From: JAEZBP01 sp963832725
GTDB taxonomy: Bacteria; Myxococcota_A; Polyangia; Polyangiales; Sandaracinaceae
Assembly (NCBI GenBank): GCA_963832725.1
Contig: CAWHVG010000005.1
Coordinates: 2,418,001-2,482,000, forward strand
DNA: 64,000 nt
Direction of reading: 5' to 3'
The notes under the pieces are model-generated. The model had not been told where the DNA came from. It did no database searches and worked only from the letters and a program-made list of their open reading frames with translations. How positions within the stretch are numbered: the first letter of the stretch is position 1; the number at the start of each line of letters is the position of its first letter. This document shows positions 19,181-30,169 of the stretch, piece by piece. The position numbers were made by a program, and so were the translations under genes.

Positions 19181-20726
19181 GTGGCTCCCCCGAAGCACCT
19201 GCCGGATGTCACCCGTCGAGCGAGCCTCCTCGTGATGGCCGCGCTCCTCGCCGCGTGCGGCGCGCTGCCACCGGTGGAGGGACGCGGACCGGCCCTCTCG
19301 CGCTGGTCCTACACTTTCGCGATCGACCGAGGATTGCGTCTGCTCCGCGCGCGGATGTGCTTCTCCGGACCGGCGCCCTACTCCCTCTCGCCGGTGGACC
19401 CGAGCGGGCGCCGCTACCTCGGCATGGCGCGCGGACCGGATGGTCGGTCGCTGACGCGGAGCGGCGAGGTCCTCCTCACCGCGGGTCTCCCGCGCGACGC
19501 CTGCGTCCGCTACGAGGTCGACCTCGCGCTGGCGGCCCGAGAGCGCGGGGGCATCGAGGGTGCCTACCGCATCGGCGACGAATCTCATCGCGTCGACCGC
19601 CGTCTGGCTGTGGGCGCCGACTCATCGCGCGCCGGGCGCCGAAGCCACGGCCCGCTTCGAGCTGCCCGAGGGCATCCGCCTCTCACCCCTCTGGGCCCGC
19701 GGGCAGGACGGCGAGCTCCGGTTGGACGAGCGCGCTTTCCGGTTCACCGCGTACGCCGCGTTCGGACACTTCGAGACGCGCGAGGTGGCGGTCCCCGGAG
19801 CGTGCTTGCACGTCTCGGTCCTCGGCGACGGAGTCGCGATGGGCACGGACGCGGTGACGCATTGCATGGCGCGGGCGGCCGACGCGGCGGCCATGCTCTT
19901 CGGCCGCTTTCCCGACCGCGACGCCGGCATCCTGATCGTGCCGACGCCCTTGTCCACCTCCTCGCCCTTTGGCGTGGTCGGCCGGGGAACGCTGCCCACC
20001 GTGGCGATCCTCGTCGGCGAGAGCGCGACCGAGGAGCGCTTGGCCCGCGCCTGGGTGCCGGTCCACGAGTTCAGCCACCTGACCACGCCTTTCATCGACC
20101 GGCGCGACGCGTGGCTCTCGGAAGGGATCGCGACCTACTATCAGGAGGTGCTCCGCGCGCGGGGCGGGCTGCTACCGCCCGAGGAAGCGTGGTCGAACCT
20201 GGTCGACGGCTTCGAGCGGGGCACGCACGGGGGGACCGGGCGGACGCTCCTCGAGGAGAGCCGGGACATGACCGACACGGCCTCCTTCGGCCGCGTCTAC
20301 TGGGCGGGCGCGGCCATCGCCTTGAAGGCCGACGTCGCGATGCGGCTACGATCGGACGGCGCGGCGTCCCTCGACGATGCGCTGACGCGGCTCTTCGCGT
20401 GCTGCGGCGCGGATCCCTCGCCCATCAGCGCGGACGAGGCGATGGCTCGCATGGACGGCTCCGGCCCGCCCATCTTCGAACGCATCGCCCGAGGCGCGCT
20501 CGAGCAGACCGGATTTCCGGACCTCATCGAGACCTACGCCGCGCTGGGCATCGAGCCCGGACCGGACGGAATTCGCTTCTCGGACGACGCCCGGTCGCGA
20601 GCCCTCCGCGACGCAATCGTGGCGCCGCGGACGAACCTCGCGCCCGCTCCCTCCACCTGCGGCGTCAGCTCGGGTTGGCCACCGCGCGCAGGTTCACGTT
20701 CACCCGAATCTCGTTCGCGACCTTGA
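19181..20726 (+). CDS. gluzincin-type metallopeptidase-like lipoprotein, one frameshift
   Basis: The GTG at 19181 gives VAPPKHLPDVTRRASLLVMAALLAACG, a lipoprotein signal. A beta-rich N-terminal domain is followed by 'PVHEFSHLTTPFIDRRDAWLSEGIATYYQEVL', an HExxH plus WLxEGxAxY signature as in M1/M61 relatives. The frame breaks at 19580-19584: GGCGACGAATCTCATC must lose one A (GATC) to join 'GAYRIGD' to 'LIASTAVWLWAP'. The repaired length is about 514 residues. The C-terminal end overlaps the convergent YceI gene by about 60 bases; the last 20 residues may be affected by another error. Substrate unknown. It lies directly after the MNIO cluster but 125 bases away, so a link is only possible. Confidence 0.7.
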
Positions 20727-21301
20727 GACGCACCGGCAGCGGCACCGAGACGTTGTAGTCGGTGAGCTGAATGCGGAAGGTGGCGTGCCCGCGGATCACG
20801 TCGCCGTTGATGTGCGCCGCGCGCAGCTCGTCGTTGAGCGGGATGTAGCGGACGCGGGCGTTGGCGACGACGTCGTGCGTCACGCCGTGGATGGTGAAGT
20901 GGCCGTGGATACGGATGCGCGCCTCCTGGTTCGGCTCGAGCCGCGAGGCGCCGTCGATGCGGGTGATCTCGAAGGTGGCGTTCGGGAAGCGCTGCGCGTC
21001 GAGCCAGCTGTCGCCCTGCAGGTGCTCATCGCGCAGGTCGATGCCGGTGCGCAGCGACGAGACGGGGACGGTGATGGTGCCGCTCGCGCTCGAGAGAATC
21101 GTTCGGGTCGACGCTCAGCTCACTGCTCACGTTCGAGCTGACGCCGGTCATGGTCTCGAGCGGCGCATCGGAGACGAACTGGATGCGGCTCCCACCGTCA
21201 CCGCGGGCGCGGAAGGTCCGGGCCTGCGCGGAGGCGACGGAGGCGAAGCCGAGGAGGGCGCCGAGGACGGCGGCGAGACGGAAAGAAAGAGTCTGGGTCA
21301 T
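20665..21301 (-). CDS. YceI family periplasmic protein, one frameshift
   Basis: The ATG at 21301 gives signal peptide MTQTLSFRLAAVLGALLGFASVASA. The mature part fits YceI: 'SRIQFVSDAPLETMTGVSS', 'GTITVPVSSLRTGIDLRDEHLQGDSWLDAQRFP', 'ATFEITRI', 'FTIHGVTHDV', 'VIRGHATFRIQLTDYNV'. YceI proteins are lipocalin-like and bind isoprenoid-type lipids. The frame break is at 21096-21100 (GAATC on the plus strand, GATTC in the gene); deleting one base gives 'VDPNDLSSASGTI'. The repaired length is about 211 residues. It is convergent with the peptidase gene. Confidence 0.85.
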
Positions 21302-21452
21302 TCGGAGGACTCCGGTTCGAAACGAGAGAGCACTTGGAGGGACGAGCGAAGCGCAGCGGCATTCAACCTGAAGCCCACGCTTCGCAGCATCGAAAGGGCG
21401 GCTACAAGTTACGCGCGAACGACGGGCGCGTCACGTCTGGACGGTCCCAAAA

Positions 21453-22325
21453 TCACCGTCGCAGGATGCGGATGTGGGGGAAAACCCGCGTCAGCGCTTG
21501 CAGCACCGGCGCCACACGGCCGAAGGGCGTGGTCGACGCGACCGACAACGAGAGCGTGTCACCGGCTTCACGCGCCTGCCCCACACAGCGCTGGATCCTT
21601 CTCGCGTTCACGGCCCCCTGAAACGTGCAGTGAGTCTGCTCGCCCGTGGCCACCGTGATGCGGTCGGAGTCGAGGGTGGCCCTCGGCGCGGCGGCCTCGA
21701 CCTCGCTCTCGCCCGGGGCCTGATGTCCCTGCAGGGCGGCCTCAATCTGCTCGCGCGTGGGGGCTTGCCGCGGCGGGGCAGACGGCCACGGCAGCACACG
21801 GCGACCGTCATCGAGGTCGAGCAACAGCCGTGGCGACGAGTACCCGGCCTGCGATGCGGTGTAGAGGACCCGCTCGACCAGCTCGAAAGGGACGTCGCTG
21901 GCCACGCGCAGGTTGAACGCGCCGGCGCCGGTTCCCGCGCCCGTCCCCGCGCGCTCGGCCTGCCGGGCCGTCTCCAAGAGCTCGCGGAGCGGCGCGATCG
22001 CAATCGGATCGCCCTCGAGCTCGGTCACGCTCCCGGAGAGCCGCGGCCAGCCCGGACGGCCAGCCCGGGCCGCCGCTTCGGCCCGCTCCAGCTCGAGGGC
22101 CGGCCAGGTCGCGATGAGGTCCGCGTTGTCGAGGTCGACCCAATCGGGCCGAACGGTGACCTCGGTGGCGGGCGTCGCGGGTTCGAGATCCGGCACCAGC
22201 GCGCGCGGCCAAGGCGTCGTGGGCTCGGCCACGCGGACCGGCTCCGGCGGCGGCTCCGGCGCCCGCTCGCAGGAGCAGCCGGCCAGCAACGACGCGAGCA
22301 GTGCCGTCAGAAGCAGGCGGTCCAC
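21453..22325 (-). CDS. lipoprotein of unknown function
   Basis: A GTG at 22325 gives VDRLLLTALLASLLAGCSCERAPEPP, a clear lipobox (LLAGC). The frame is open further upstream but that part is inside the SNase gene; the start chosen overlaps that gene's end by 19 bases. The 290-residue protein has a Pro-rich linker, then alpha/beta sequence with 'NLRVASDVPFELVERVLYTASQAGYSSPRLLLD', reminiscent of ExbD/TolR-type periplasmic domains ('vPw..l..vl..l...G...v.l'), and a second similar block near the end. The same myxobacterial lineage often has such proteins; function not known. Confidence 0.65.
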   Translation of the reverse strand: MDRLLLTALLASLLAGCSCERAPEPPPEPVRVAEPTTPWPRALVPDLEPATPATEVTVRPDWVDLDNADLIATWPALELERAEAAARAGRPGWPRLSGSVTELEGDPIAIAPLRELLETARQAERAGTGAGTGAGAFNLRVASDVPFELVERVLYTASQAGYSSPRLLLDLDDGRRVLPWPSAPPRQAPTREQIEAALQGHQAPGESEVEAAAPRATLDSDRITVATGEQTHCTFQGAVNARRIQRCVGQAREAGDTLSLSVASTTPFGRVAPVLQALTRVFPHIRILRR

Positions 22326-22945
22326 AAGCCGGCGCCCGACATGTTCCCGTCGTTCTCGTCGCTCTGGAACACGGGCTCGAAGGAGCGGTTGTTGCCAATC
22401 GTCAGCACCTTCGCGAAGCCGCGGCGCAGCATCTGCCGCTGCCAGAACCCACCCTCTCCGTTGCCGATGTGCACGTAGGCGAGCAGGCGGCCGTAGGGAT
22501 CGTGGCAGGTGTTGTCGAAGGTCAGCCACACTTTGTGGTTCAAGAGCTGGGCGGTGAACGTGGTCGCCTCGTCACCGTAGCAATCCGACGTCGTGGTGGC
22601 CGGCGGGTGGGCAATCTCGGGGGAGTTCACGCCGATGAAGCGGATCTTGGTGTCCAGCACGGGATCGTTGGAGCGGATGTGGAAGGTGTCGCCGTCGACG
22701 ATCCGATACACCTCGACCAGCGCCGGCGCCATGCAGGGCGTTGCGCCGGCCGGGAGCGTGCTCGGATCGATCCGCGCCAGCTGCTCGTCGTCGGGGACGA
22801 TGTCGCCCGTGAGAGGAAAGTCGAGCTGGACACCGCCACCGTCGCTGGAGGGCGGCGGACCCGCGTCGTGGGGGAGAGGGACGACGCGCACACAGCCCGT
22901 GAGGACGAGCGGGAGCGTCGCCAACGCCATGAAGCGGAGCGACAT
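22307..22945 (-). CDS. thermonuclease (SNase-like) lipoprotein
   Basis: The ATG at 22945 gives MSLRFMALATLPLVLTGCVRV, with a lipobox LTGC. The 212-residue protein carries the staphylococcal nuclease core: 'RIVDGDTFHIRS' (about 89), 'KIRFIGVNSPEIAHPP' (Arg and Glu of the active site), 'CYGDEATTF', 'DPYGRLLAYVHIG' (second active-site Arg) and 'MLRRGFAKVLTI'. All three catalytic residues appear conserved, so an active outer-membrane-anchored nuclease is likely, perhaps for extracellular DNA. Operonic with the downstream lipoprotein (19-bp overlap). Confidence 0.88.
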   Translation of the reverse strand: MSLRFMALATLPLVLTGCVRVVPLPHDAGPPPSSDGGGVQLDFPLTGDIVPDDEQLARIDPSTLPAGATPCMAPALVEVYRIVDGDTFHIRSNDPVLDTKIRFIGVNSPEIAHPPATTTSDCYGDEATTFTAQLLNHKVWLTFDNTCHDPYGRLLAYVHIGNGEGGFWQRQMLRRGFAKVLTIGNNRSFEPVFQSDENDGNMSGAGLWTACF

Positions 22946-23136
22946 CCGGTCGATGCTACCAGCGCGCCGGCGCCCGAGCACCGGCGTTCGTGGGAAAAGG
23001 CGGCTCAGCCTGGATTTCGCGCCGAATCGCTGCCGCGAGTGGCCTGACCCCGCCAGGACGGGCCTACGCCGTCCCGGCCTCGGTCGCCGCAGGTGAAACT
23101 ACGGCTCGGTCGGCCCCTGCGGGCGCGCTTCGTCCC

Positions 23137-23201
23137 GACGCGGCTGTCCCGACGCGGCTGTCCGACGCGGCCCGACGCGGCCATCCTGACGCGGCCATCC
23201 T
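23137..23201 (+). repeat. short degenerate tandem repeat, GACGCGGC units
   Basis: Five units beginning GACGCGGC (starts 23137, 23151, 23164, 23174, 23188), 10-14 bases each, in the 290-base gap before the SNase lipoprotein. Nothing else was seen in this gap. Confidence 0.6.
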
Positions 23202-23235
23202 CGCTCTCGCGACGCGATTCACGCCAAATCCGGGC

Positions 23236-25001
23236 TCAGAACCGGATCTGTGCCTCGACGCGAACCTCGTGGGTCATGAGCGCGGCGGTCGGGTTCGTGG
23301 TCGGCGGCTGACACTGCCCCGAGCCGAAGACGTGCTGACAGTTCATCGTGAGGGCGTAGAGCAGCGAGATCCGGCCGATGTTCCGGAACGCCCACCAGTG
23401 GATGGCGGCGCGCGCCTGGAACTCCTCCATCGGCTGCTTGAGCTGCGAGCTGAACCCGCCGATCATCGCCAACACCTGCGGGTCGTAGCCGACCGGCACG
23501 AAGAAGCCACCGACGTCGGCCGCCAGCATCAGGACGTGCGGGATGAGCAGGATGCTGGTCTGCACGTTCCAGGCGACCTGCACGCTGTCGAAGTCGAGGA
23601 CGTACCGGCCGTAGTGCTCGGCGCGGATCAGGAAGCGGTCGTAGCGCAGGATCGCGAACGCGTTCCACGCCGTGTAACGCTCCAGCGGCCGCTGGTCGTA
23701 GCGCGCGCCCGCGAAGACCGCGATCGTCAGCGGGACGGGCGAATAGAGGAAGGGCGTGTCGAAGCGGTTGTAGTTGCCGACGATGTTGAGCAGGAGCTGC
23801 CCGCCCGCGCCGTAGCTGAAGTTCCGGTCGGTGGAGTTGAAGAAGCGGCCGCCGACGTTGCCCGTGTAGTTACCCGAGCCACCGGTCGCGAAGATACGGA
23901 ACCCGAGGCGGTTGTCGGACGTGATCGGGCCGCCGACCTCGACCGAGCCGCCGTTTCGCTGCTCGAACGCGTTGAACAGGTAATAGGGACGGTCGAGGAG
24001 GGGCTGCTTGGAGGTCGAGGTGATCAACCCCGAGCTCAGGTTGCCGCTACCGCTGTTGACCGAGAAGTAGTGACCCTGGTTGTCGAGCGGGAAGTTGAAC
24101 GTCGCGAACGTCAGCCGGAAAGTGCGCTCGGCGCGGACGTTGATGAGGAAGAAGGAGTTCTGGATGAAGGGGATCGTGCCGAGCGCGCGGAGCTGCAGGC
24201 GCGTGAAGCGAACGTCGCCCTGCGGATCTTGGTAGGTGGTCCCGCCGCCGGCTCCCGTGTTGGGCACCTGGTTGATGATCATGCTGGCGCCGACGCCGGC
24301 GACCACGCTGAAACGCAGGCCTGGCGTGCCCCGGCACACGCTCACCGAGGGGTCGAAGCGGCAGCCGAAGTCCTGGCAGTCGGTCCGGCCGTCGCCGTCG
24401 TTGTCGATGCCGTCGGCGCACAGGTAGTCGTTGCGCTCGCCGTCGTTGTCGCCGCCCTGGCCGATGAGAATCCTCGACGCTCTGGTTGCCCTCGAGCTGC
24501 GGGATGTCGTCGCCCTGGCCGCCGCCCGACTGCGTGTTCTGCGGCCCCACTTGCTGCGCTTGCTGGCGCTGCCACGACCCCTGGCAAACCGTGATGCCCG
24601 GCGCGTTGCAGTCCTGGTCGGCGCAATCGACCGCGCCGTCGCCGTCGTTGTCGACCCAGTCGCTGCAGCGCTCGTTGGTGCGCTCCTCCGAGCCTCCCGC
24701 GTGGCAGTACTCGTTCTCGTAGCAGTCCGCGTCGGCGCAGTCCGTGAGGCCGTCATGGTCGTCGTCGCGACCATCGTCGCACGCCGCTTCGTGCTGAGGA
24801 GCCGCGGGCGACTGGAGGCCCTGATCCGGCTGAGCCGCGGCGCCGGTGTCCTCGGCGCCGGTGTCCGCGGTGCCGGTGTCCGCGGCGCCCCCGCCCACGG
24901 TGCCCGCGGGTCCCGTGGTCGCGGTACTGAGCCAAGGCAGGCGCAGCCGCGAGGCTCCAGACGATGAGCGCCCAGGAGGCGCGGACCAATCCCTTCTTCA
25001 T
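23236..25001 (-). CDS. exported protein with three Ca-binding-type repeats and a beta-barrel-like domain, two frameshifts
   Basis: Starts MKKGLVRASWALIVWSLAAAPALAQ (signal peptide). Then come three 'C-DDG/DNDGDG-DC-D-C' repeats: 'CDDGRDDDHDGLTDCADADC', 'CSDWVDNDGDGAVDCADQDC', 'CADGIDNDGDGRTDCQDFGC'. The C-terminal about 360 residues are rich in aromatic, Gly and alternating hydrophobics ('YLFNAFEQRNGGSVEVGGP', 'GHYFSVNSGSGN') and end in Phe, as outer-membrane barrels do. Frame breaks: one near 24927 (CAGTACCGC, right after the signal) and one at 24478-24482 (GAATC), where GATC gives 'VEDLIGQGGDND'. It follows the next repeat gene in the same direction and is probably part of one surface system. 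Confidence 0.65.
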
Positions 25002-25056
25002 TCGACCCTCTCCCTAAGACTCGGGGGTCTGGGGACGCACCCCAAGACGAGACAGC

Positions 25057-26968
25057 TCATGGGCAGACGAACGCTTCGCCGGCGGGCCCGGCCACGCTGC
25101 AGGCGTTCCGATACGACATCGGCAGCTCGCCGGTGTCGGTGAAGCCGCAGTCGGCGTCGGAGCTGCACGCCTGACCGATCTGCGACCCGATGGCACAGGT
25201 GCGGCCGCCCGCATACGTACAGAGCGGTCGGTTCGTCGCTGCCGACGAGTCGTCCGTTACGATGTCGGAGGCAGCGGTCCGGCGTCGGCACCTCGGCAGG
25301 CGGTCGCCGGGTCACCGGTCACGACGCAGGGATTGTGATTGCACTCCCAGTCGACTGGCAGTCCGGGAACGAGTCGTGGTCGTTGTCGAGCCCGTCGAGA
25401 CAGGCCGCCGTCGCCATCCGCACTTGCTCTTCGCAGGTCGATGCGGTCGAGAAGGTGGAGTCGTTCGACGTGATCGTCGGAGCTCATGTCGACCCAGAGG
25501 CTCTCGTAGCAGGGGCTACGGAGCTCGAGGCAGCGGCTGCGGTAGCAGGTCTGACCGCGGTCCGTGGCGCAGTCGGCGTCGGTGGCGCAGCTGTGGACGC
25601 AGCTCCCCGCCGTTGGATCGCATTGCCAACCGGCCGGGCAGGTGTTGCTCCCGACTCGTGCAGTTCGTGGATGCAGAAGTTGTTCTGGCAGGTGAAACCG
25701 GCGTCGCAGTCGTCCGGCGTCTCGCAGAGTTCACGCCCCAGCCGACCACGGTGAACTGGCAGGAGTAGTCGGAGCAGTCCGCGTGCCCGTTGTGGTCGTT
25801 GTCGATGCGGTCGGAGCAGGTGGCGAAGGTCGTCTCCGTGACGGTGCTGCAGTAGTTGACGGCGTCTTGGGTGGCTCCGCTCGACATCCGCGTACAGCCG
25901 TGGTCGGCGCAGTCCGTGTGCCGTTGCCGTCGTTGTCGATGCCGTCCATGCACTGCGCGAGCGTGTTCTCGGATCGGCTCGCGCAGTAGTCGACGGCCTC
26001 GGGCGTCGCGGCACCGCTCGACGCGAGGCTGCAGCCGAGAAGTCGGCGCAATCGATGAAGCCGTTGTGATCGTCGTCGATGCCGTTCTGGCACTGGTCGA
26101 GGGTCGTGCTCACCGGCGCTGGCGCAGACCGCCATCACGGCCGGGTCCTGCTCCGCGAGCAGCCGAAGTCGTTACAGTCGACGAATCCGTTGCCGTCGTT
26201 GTCGAAGCCGTCCTGGCAGAACGCGACGGTGTTCTCGCGCCCGATACAGCAGGGATCTCTGGCAGCTCATGTCCGCGCAGTCCGTGTTGCCGTCGTTGTT
26301 GTCATCGATGCCGTTGCTGCAGTCGCTCTCGGGGCAGGTTCATACGCCGGATCGGTCGCGCAGTCGCTGTCCGCGCAGTCGATGGCGCCGTCGCCGTCGT
26401 CGTCCACCCGTTGGTGCAGTCGGACTCCGGGGCCGGAAGGCACGCCGGATCGGTGCTGCAATCGCTGTCCATGCAGTCGATCAGGCGGTCGCCGTCGTTG
26501 TCGACTCCGTCCGTGCAACGGCCGGCCTCGGTGGAGCACACCGTGACGTAGGGGTTGTGCCGGCAGCTGAAATCGGCGCAGTCGACGTAGCCGTTGCCGT
26601 CGTTGTCGATCGAGATCACTACAGCTGATGTTGTCGACCTCGACCTGGCAGCAGAGCTCCATGATCGCCTGGCAGTTCGTGTCGCCGCAGTCGAAGTGCC
26701 CGTCGTCGTCGTTGTCGATCCCGTCGGTGCAGAGCGAGTAGGTGGTCTCGGGGGTCGGCTGGTCCGTTGGGACGATCTGCTCGCCGCAGAATTGGAATTC
26801 GAGGCAGTCCGAGTCTTGGCAGTCGATCTGCCCGTCCTGGTCGTTGTCGAGGCCGTCGGCGCAGGCGATCGGGTCGGACTCGTACCCGGCCGGAGGAGGA
26901 CCGGCGAGGGTGAAGCAGCCCGCGACCAAGAACGCGGGCGCGACCGCGAGGAAAGCGAAGCGACGCAT
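25057..26968 (-). CDS. Cys/Asp-rich repeat lipoprotein (thrombospondin-3-like), many frameshifts
   Basis: Begins MRRFAFLAVAPAFLVAGCFTLAG, a lipoprotein signal (VAGC). About eleven repeats of the form 'C-(D/N)G-(I/F/V)-DNDxDG-xxDCxD-xxC' follow, each 45-60 residues apart; examples are 'CADGLDNDQDGQIDCQDSDC', 'CTDGIDNDDDGHFDCGDTNC' and 'CQNGIDDDHNGFIDCADFSC'. The C-terminal part is Cys-rich ('CSSDADCGF') and ends FVCP at 25057. The frame changes at least six times (for example near 26627, 26410, 26350, 26260, 26190, 25720); some are missing G in G runs and some touch GATC. Asp-rich DxDxDG loops suggest calcium binding. Whether the gene is intact in the organism cannot be decided here. Confidence 0.6.
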
Positions 26969-26971
26969 GGC

Positions 26972-28054
26972 TCAGTGTCCTCCCGCCTGACCGTGCCAGT
27001 TGCCGTGGCCATTGAGACAGGCGGCGCGCGGGATACGACCGCCGTAGCGGCGCTCGAAGGTCACGTAGAGCATGCAGGATCCCGGCGCCTCATAGGTCTC
27101 GCCGTACATCCCCTGGTCGCGCTCGCGGGTCAGCCGCGCGCTCAGGTCGTTGCGGAGGTCCGCCGGGATGATCTCCGGGATCTCCCCGGTCCGGACGAAG
27201 CGGTCGACCAGCGTGATCAGGTTGATGTTGAACATGTCCGCGATGCGCGGGGCGATCCTCGGGTCCTCGCGCAGGCGCCGCGCGCCGGCCTCGACGAGCT
27301 GCCGGTTGGCCCGCGTCTCCGTGTCGCAGACCCACTCACACTCTTCGTAGGTGTCGTTGTGCTCCATCGACTCGGAGTGCCCGTCGAGCGTCGAGATCAG
27401 CCGGTTGTAGTGGACCGGCCGGCTCGGATCCTCCGCGGCCGAATGGACCGAGGTCATGATGAAGTCGGGGACGCCGTGCGCCCAGATCCCGCGGCGGTGC
27501 CGGATCGCATCCTGCTGCGCCCGCAGGTACTCCGGCGCCGCCGGCGAGTCGTCGACTTGCATCACGTGCGCGAGCCCCTGCCGAACCTGACTGACGATCA
27601 GATCGGGACAGTCGGTCAGCGTCCGGCCGTAACCGTCGAGCGAGCCGTCGGTGTGGCAGTGCCAGGTGCCGCGTTGCGCGTTGTACGTGGCGATCTTGGC
27701 GATGATGTAGAGCTCGTACGGGTGCCAGCTGCCCCATTGGTGGACCGGCCCGTAGCTCTCGAGCGTGTTGTAGCCGGCGAGGCGGTTGTTGATGCCGTTG
27801 AACTCGCCACCCAACGCCCGGAACGTGTCACCGTCGTTGAACGACACCTGCGTGAGCTGGCCGTTCAGGAAGACGCGGGTGGTCGCGTCCGCTTCGGCTT
27901 CGCCTCGCGTGAATGCCAGGCCGACGCACGCCAGCGCCGCCAAGGCGAGCGAGAGCGTGCCGAGAGCGCGGACGGGAGCCCGCTCGAGCGAGGTGTGGAT
28001 GCGGCGGTACACGGTGCAGTCGCGGTTGTTCGGGCTCGCCCCCGGAGCGCCCAA
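26972..28054 (-). CDS. exported SNase-like protein
   Basis: The 360-residue frame has a hydrophobic signal 'LGTLSLALAALACVGLAF' about 30 residues in; a GTG downstream (VYRRIHTSLERA...) may be the real start. After the signal, 'VSFNDGDTFRALGG', 'NNRLAGYNTLESYGP' and 'DGYGRTLTDC' match the SNase fold with DGDT, active-site Arg-x-Glu pair and second Arg. The C-terminal half ('VCDTETRANRQLVEAGARRLREDPR') is not recognised. Its stop is 3 bases before the start of the repeat lipoprotein, so these two genes form an operon. Confidence 0.75.
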   Translation of the reverse strand: MGAPGASPNNRDCTVYRRIHTSLERAPVRALGTLSLALAALACVGLAFTRGEAEADATTRVFLNGQLTQVSFNDGDTFRALGGEFNGINNRLAGYNTLESYGPVHQWGSWHPYELYIIAKIATYNAQRGTWHCHTDGSLDGYGRTLTDCPDLIVSQVRQGLAHVMQVDDSPAAPEYLRAQQDAIRHRRGIWAHGVPDFIMTSVHSAAEDPSRPVHYNRLISTLDGHSESMEHNDTYEECEWVCDTETRANRQLVEAGARRLREDPRIAPRIADMFNINLITLVDRFVRTGEIPEIIPADLRNDLSARLTRERDQGMYGETYEAPGSCMLYVTFERRYGGRIPRAACLNGHGNWHGQAGGH

Positions 28055-28160
28055 TCGAATGCGATCGGCCGCCCCGTGTCAATGGCGAGTTGCCGCGAGA
28101 TGCGACGCGGAGGGGAGAATTTTGCGACGGACGCGTGTCGTCCCGCACAGATCGAGGCGC

Positions 28161-30159
28161 TCAGGCCGCCGCGCGACGCCGCCTCGGCCACCGCCCGAGG
28201 AACGCCATGTAGACCGAGAGCGCCAAGCCGAGCCAACCCGGCCAGTCGCCGAGCGTCTCGTAGGGCGTCCATCCGGTCATCATCGCCACCTCGCCGTGAA
28301 GCGTCGCGCGCTCGAAGAGCGGGCTCTCGGTCACGATTCGGCCGGCCGGGTCGACAATCGCGCTGACGCCCGTATTGGTGGTGCGGACCAGATAGCGGTG
28401 GTGCTCGGCGGCGCGGAACTTCGCCAGCGCCAGGTGCACGTAGGGCTCGTGGGTGGCGCCGAACCAAGCGTCGTTCGTGATGTTGACGAGCAGGTGCGGG
28501 TCGCCCTCGTCCACGGCCCGCCGCACGAAGCGCGGCAGAATGTCTTCGTAACAGATCAGCGTCGTGATCCGGTAGTCCCGCCCGCCTACATCCAGATGCA
28601 TCGGCCGGACGTGGCTGCCCTGCGTGAAGTGCCCGGTGTTGGGCGAGTACTCGTAGAGCTGCGGGATGAGCTCGCCGAAGGGGATGTACTCGCCGAAGGC
28701 GAGCAAATAGGTCTTGTCGTAGGTGCCGGCGACGTCGCCTTCGGGATCGGTGAGGAACGCGGTGTTGTAGAGGCGCGTGCCGTCGGCCGTCTCGCGCCGC
28801 GAGATGCCACCGAAGATGACGGGCGTCGTGACCGTACCCTCGCGCGTCGAGAGCACGCCGCGAATGTTCACGCCCTCGGGTATCGCGAACGACACCGCCG
28901 ACTCGGGCCACACGATGAGATCAGGGTGGACTTCGCGCTCGAGCGCCAGCGACTGCTCGACCTCCCGCCGCCGGCCCTCCATCGGCCGCGCCTGCGCTTC
29001 CAAGATATCCATGTCCGGCTGCACCAGCCCGACCTCGAGCTTCGGCGCCGCACGCGGCGCGCGCTTCCACGTCGCCGATCCGCCAGTAGCCGTAACCGAG
29101 CGCGAAGAGGGCGGCGGCGGCGAAGACGAGCGACGAGGCCTTGGGAAAAGGCTCCTTGCGCATCCTCGAGCGGACGACCTCGTAGAGCGCGCCGTTGCCG
29201 AGCATGGCCAGCGCCGTGAGCATCATCGGCCCGCCGATGTCGACCAGCTGCACCAGCGGCGGCAGCATGTGGAAGCTGTTGCCGTAGTAGTGGTCGAAGA
29301 GCGTCGGGAAGACGAGCTCGACCGCCACATAGGCGCTGACGAGGGCCAGGGTCGGATTGAACCCGCGCTCTCTGGCGCGCCGCCAAATCCACAGGATCAG
29401 GACGAACTCGACCCCTTGGTAGAGGAAGTAGATCGAGCCGAAGGCCAGCGCGAGCAGGTAGGGGAAGCCGCCGAAGTCGACGATGGTGTCGACGACCCAG
29501 TAGAAGCCGCCCCAGTAGGCGATGTAGCCGAAGAAGAGCGCTCGCCAGAAGAACTTGCTGCCGGTCGGGCGGGTGCCGTCCAGCGATCCGCCGCCGTCGA
29601 AGACGAAGAGCGCCGGCACCATCCCCACGAACGCCAGCGGCCAGACGCCGAAGCCGGCGAAGCCGAGGAACATCATCACGGCCGACCAGAGCAGGAGGCC
29701 GTAGACCCGCGCCCGCTCGGTCCACACCGCTCGCTTGGAAGGCGTGAGCGCCTCGCGCGCCTTCTCCCACTCCGCCAGCCTCCAGTGTCGCTCGTTCAGG
29801 TGGCGGACGTGGAGGTGGACCGTGGCGCCCGACGCCAGCTCGCGTTCCCCGTGGGCCGCCATCAGCTCGGCCGCCAGCGCTGCCAGCGCCTCGTCGTTCT
29901 TCTTCTTGCGCGGCAGTGCCGGGCCGATCAGCGCCTCGACCGTTCCGTCGAACGAGGGATCGTCCGCCTTGTCGTCCAGCGCGCGCACAATCTCGCGGCG
30001 GGCCTTCTCGAGCGCCTCCTCGAGGCGGCTCACGGGCAGCGGTATCGCGACCGAGCCATCCTCGTGCACCACGCGGAAAGGCGCGTCGCCGGCTCCCTGC
30101 TCGAACACGAGGACGGGAGCCTCGCCGGACGACGAGGGCTTGCGGGGCGGGGCGGCCAC
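28161..30159 (-). CDS. lnt: apolipoprotein N-acyltransferase with N-terminal extension, one frameshift
   Basis: Transfers an acyl chain to the N-terminal Cys of lipoproteins in the inner membrane. About 145 residues of soluble, charged sequence (MAAPPRKPSSSGEAPVLVFEQG...) precede six or so membrane segments ('VYGLLLWSAVMMFLGFAGFG', 'FFGYIAYWGGFYWVVD'), which is unusual for Lnt. The nitrilase-like domain has the catalytic Glu in 'VWPESAVSF', Lys in 'YDKTYLLAFGEYIP' and Cys in 'LICYEDILP'. The frame breaks at about 29055 in a GCGCGCGCC run between 'RIGDVEAR' and 'PKLEVGLVQPDMD'; one base must be removed. The start is GTG at 30159. It lies 10 bases after the response regulator gene. Many lipoproteins in the window would be its substrates. 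Confidence 0.85.
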
Positions 30160-30169
30160 TTCCAGCGCG

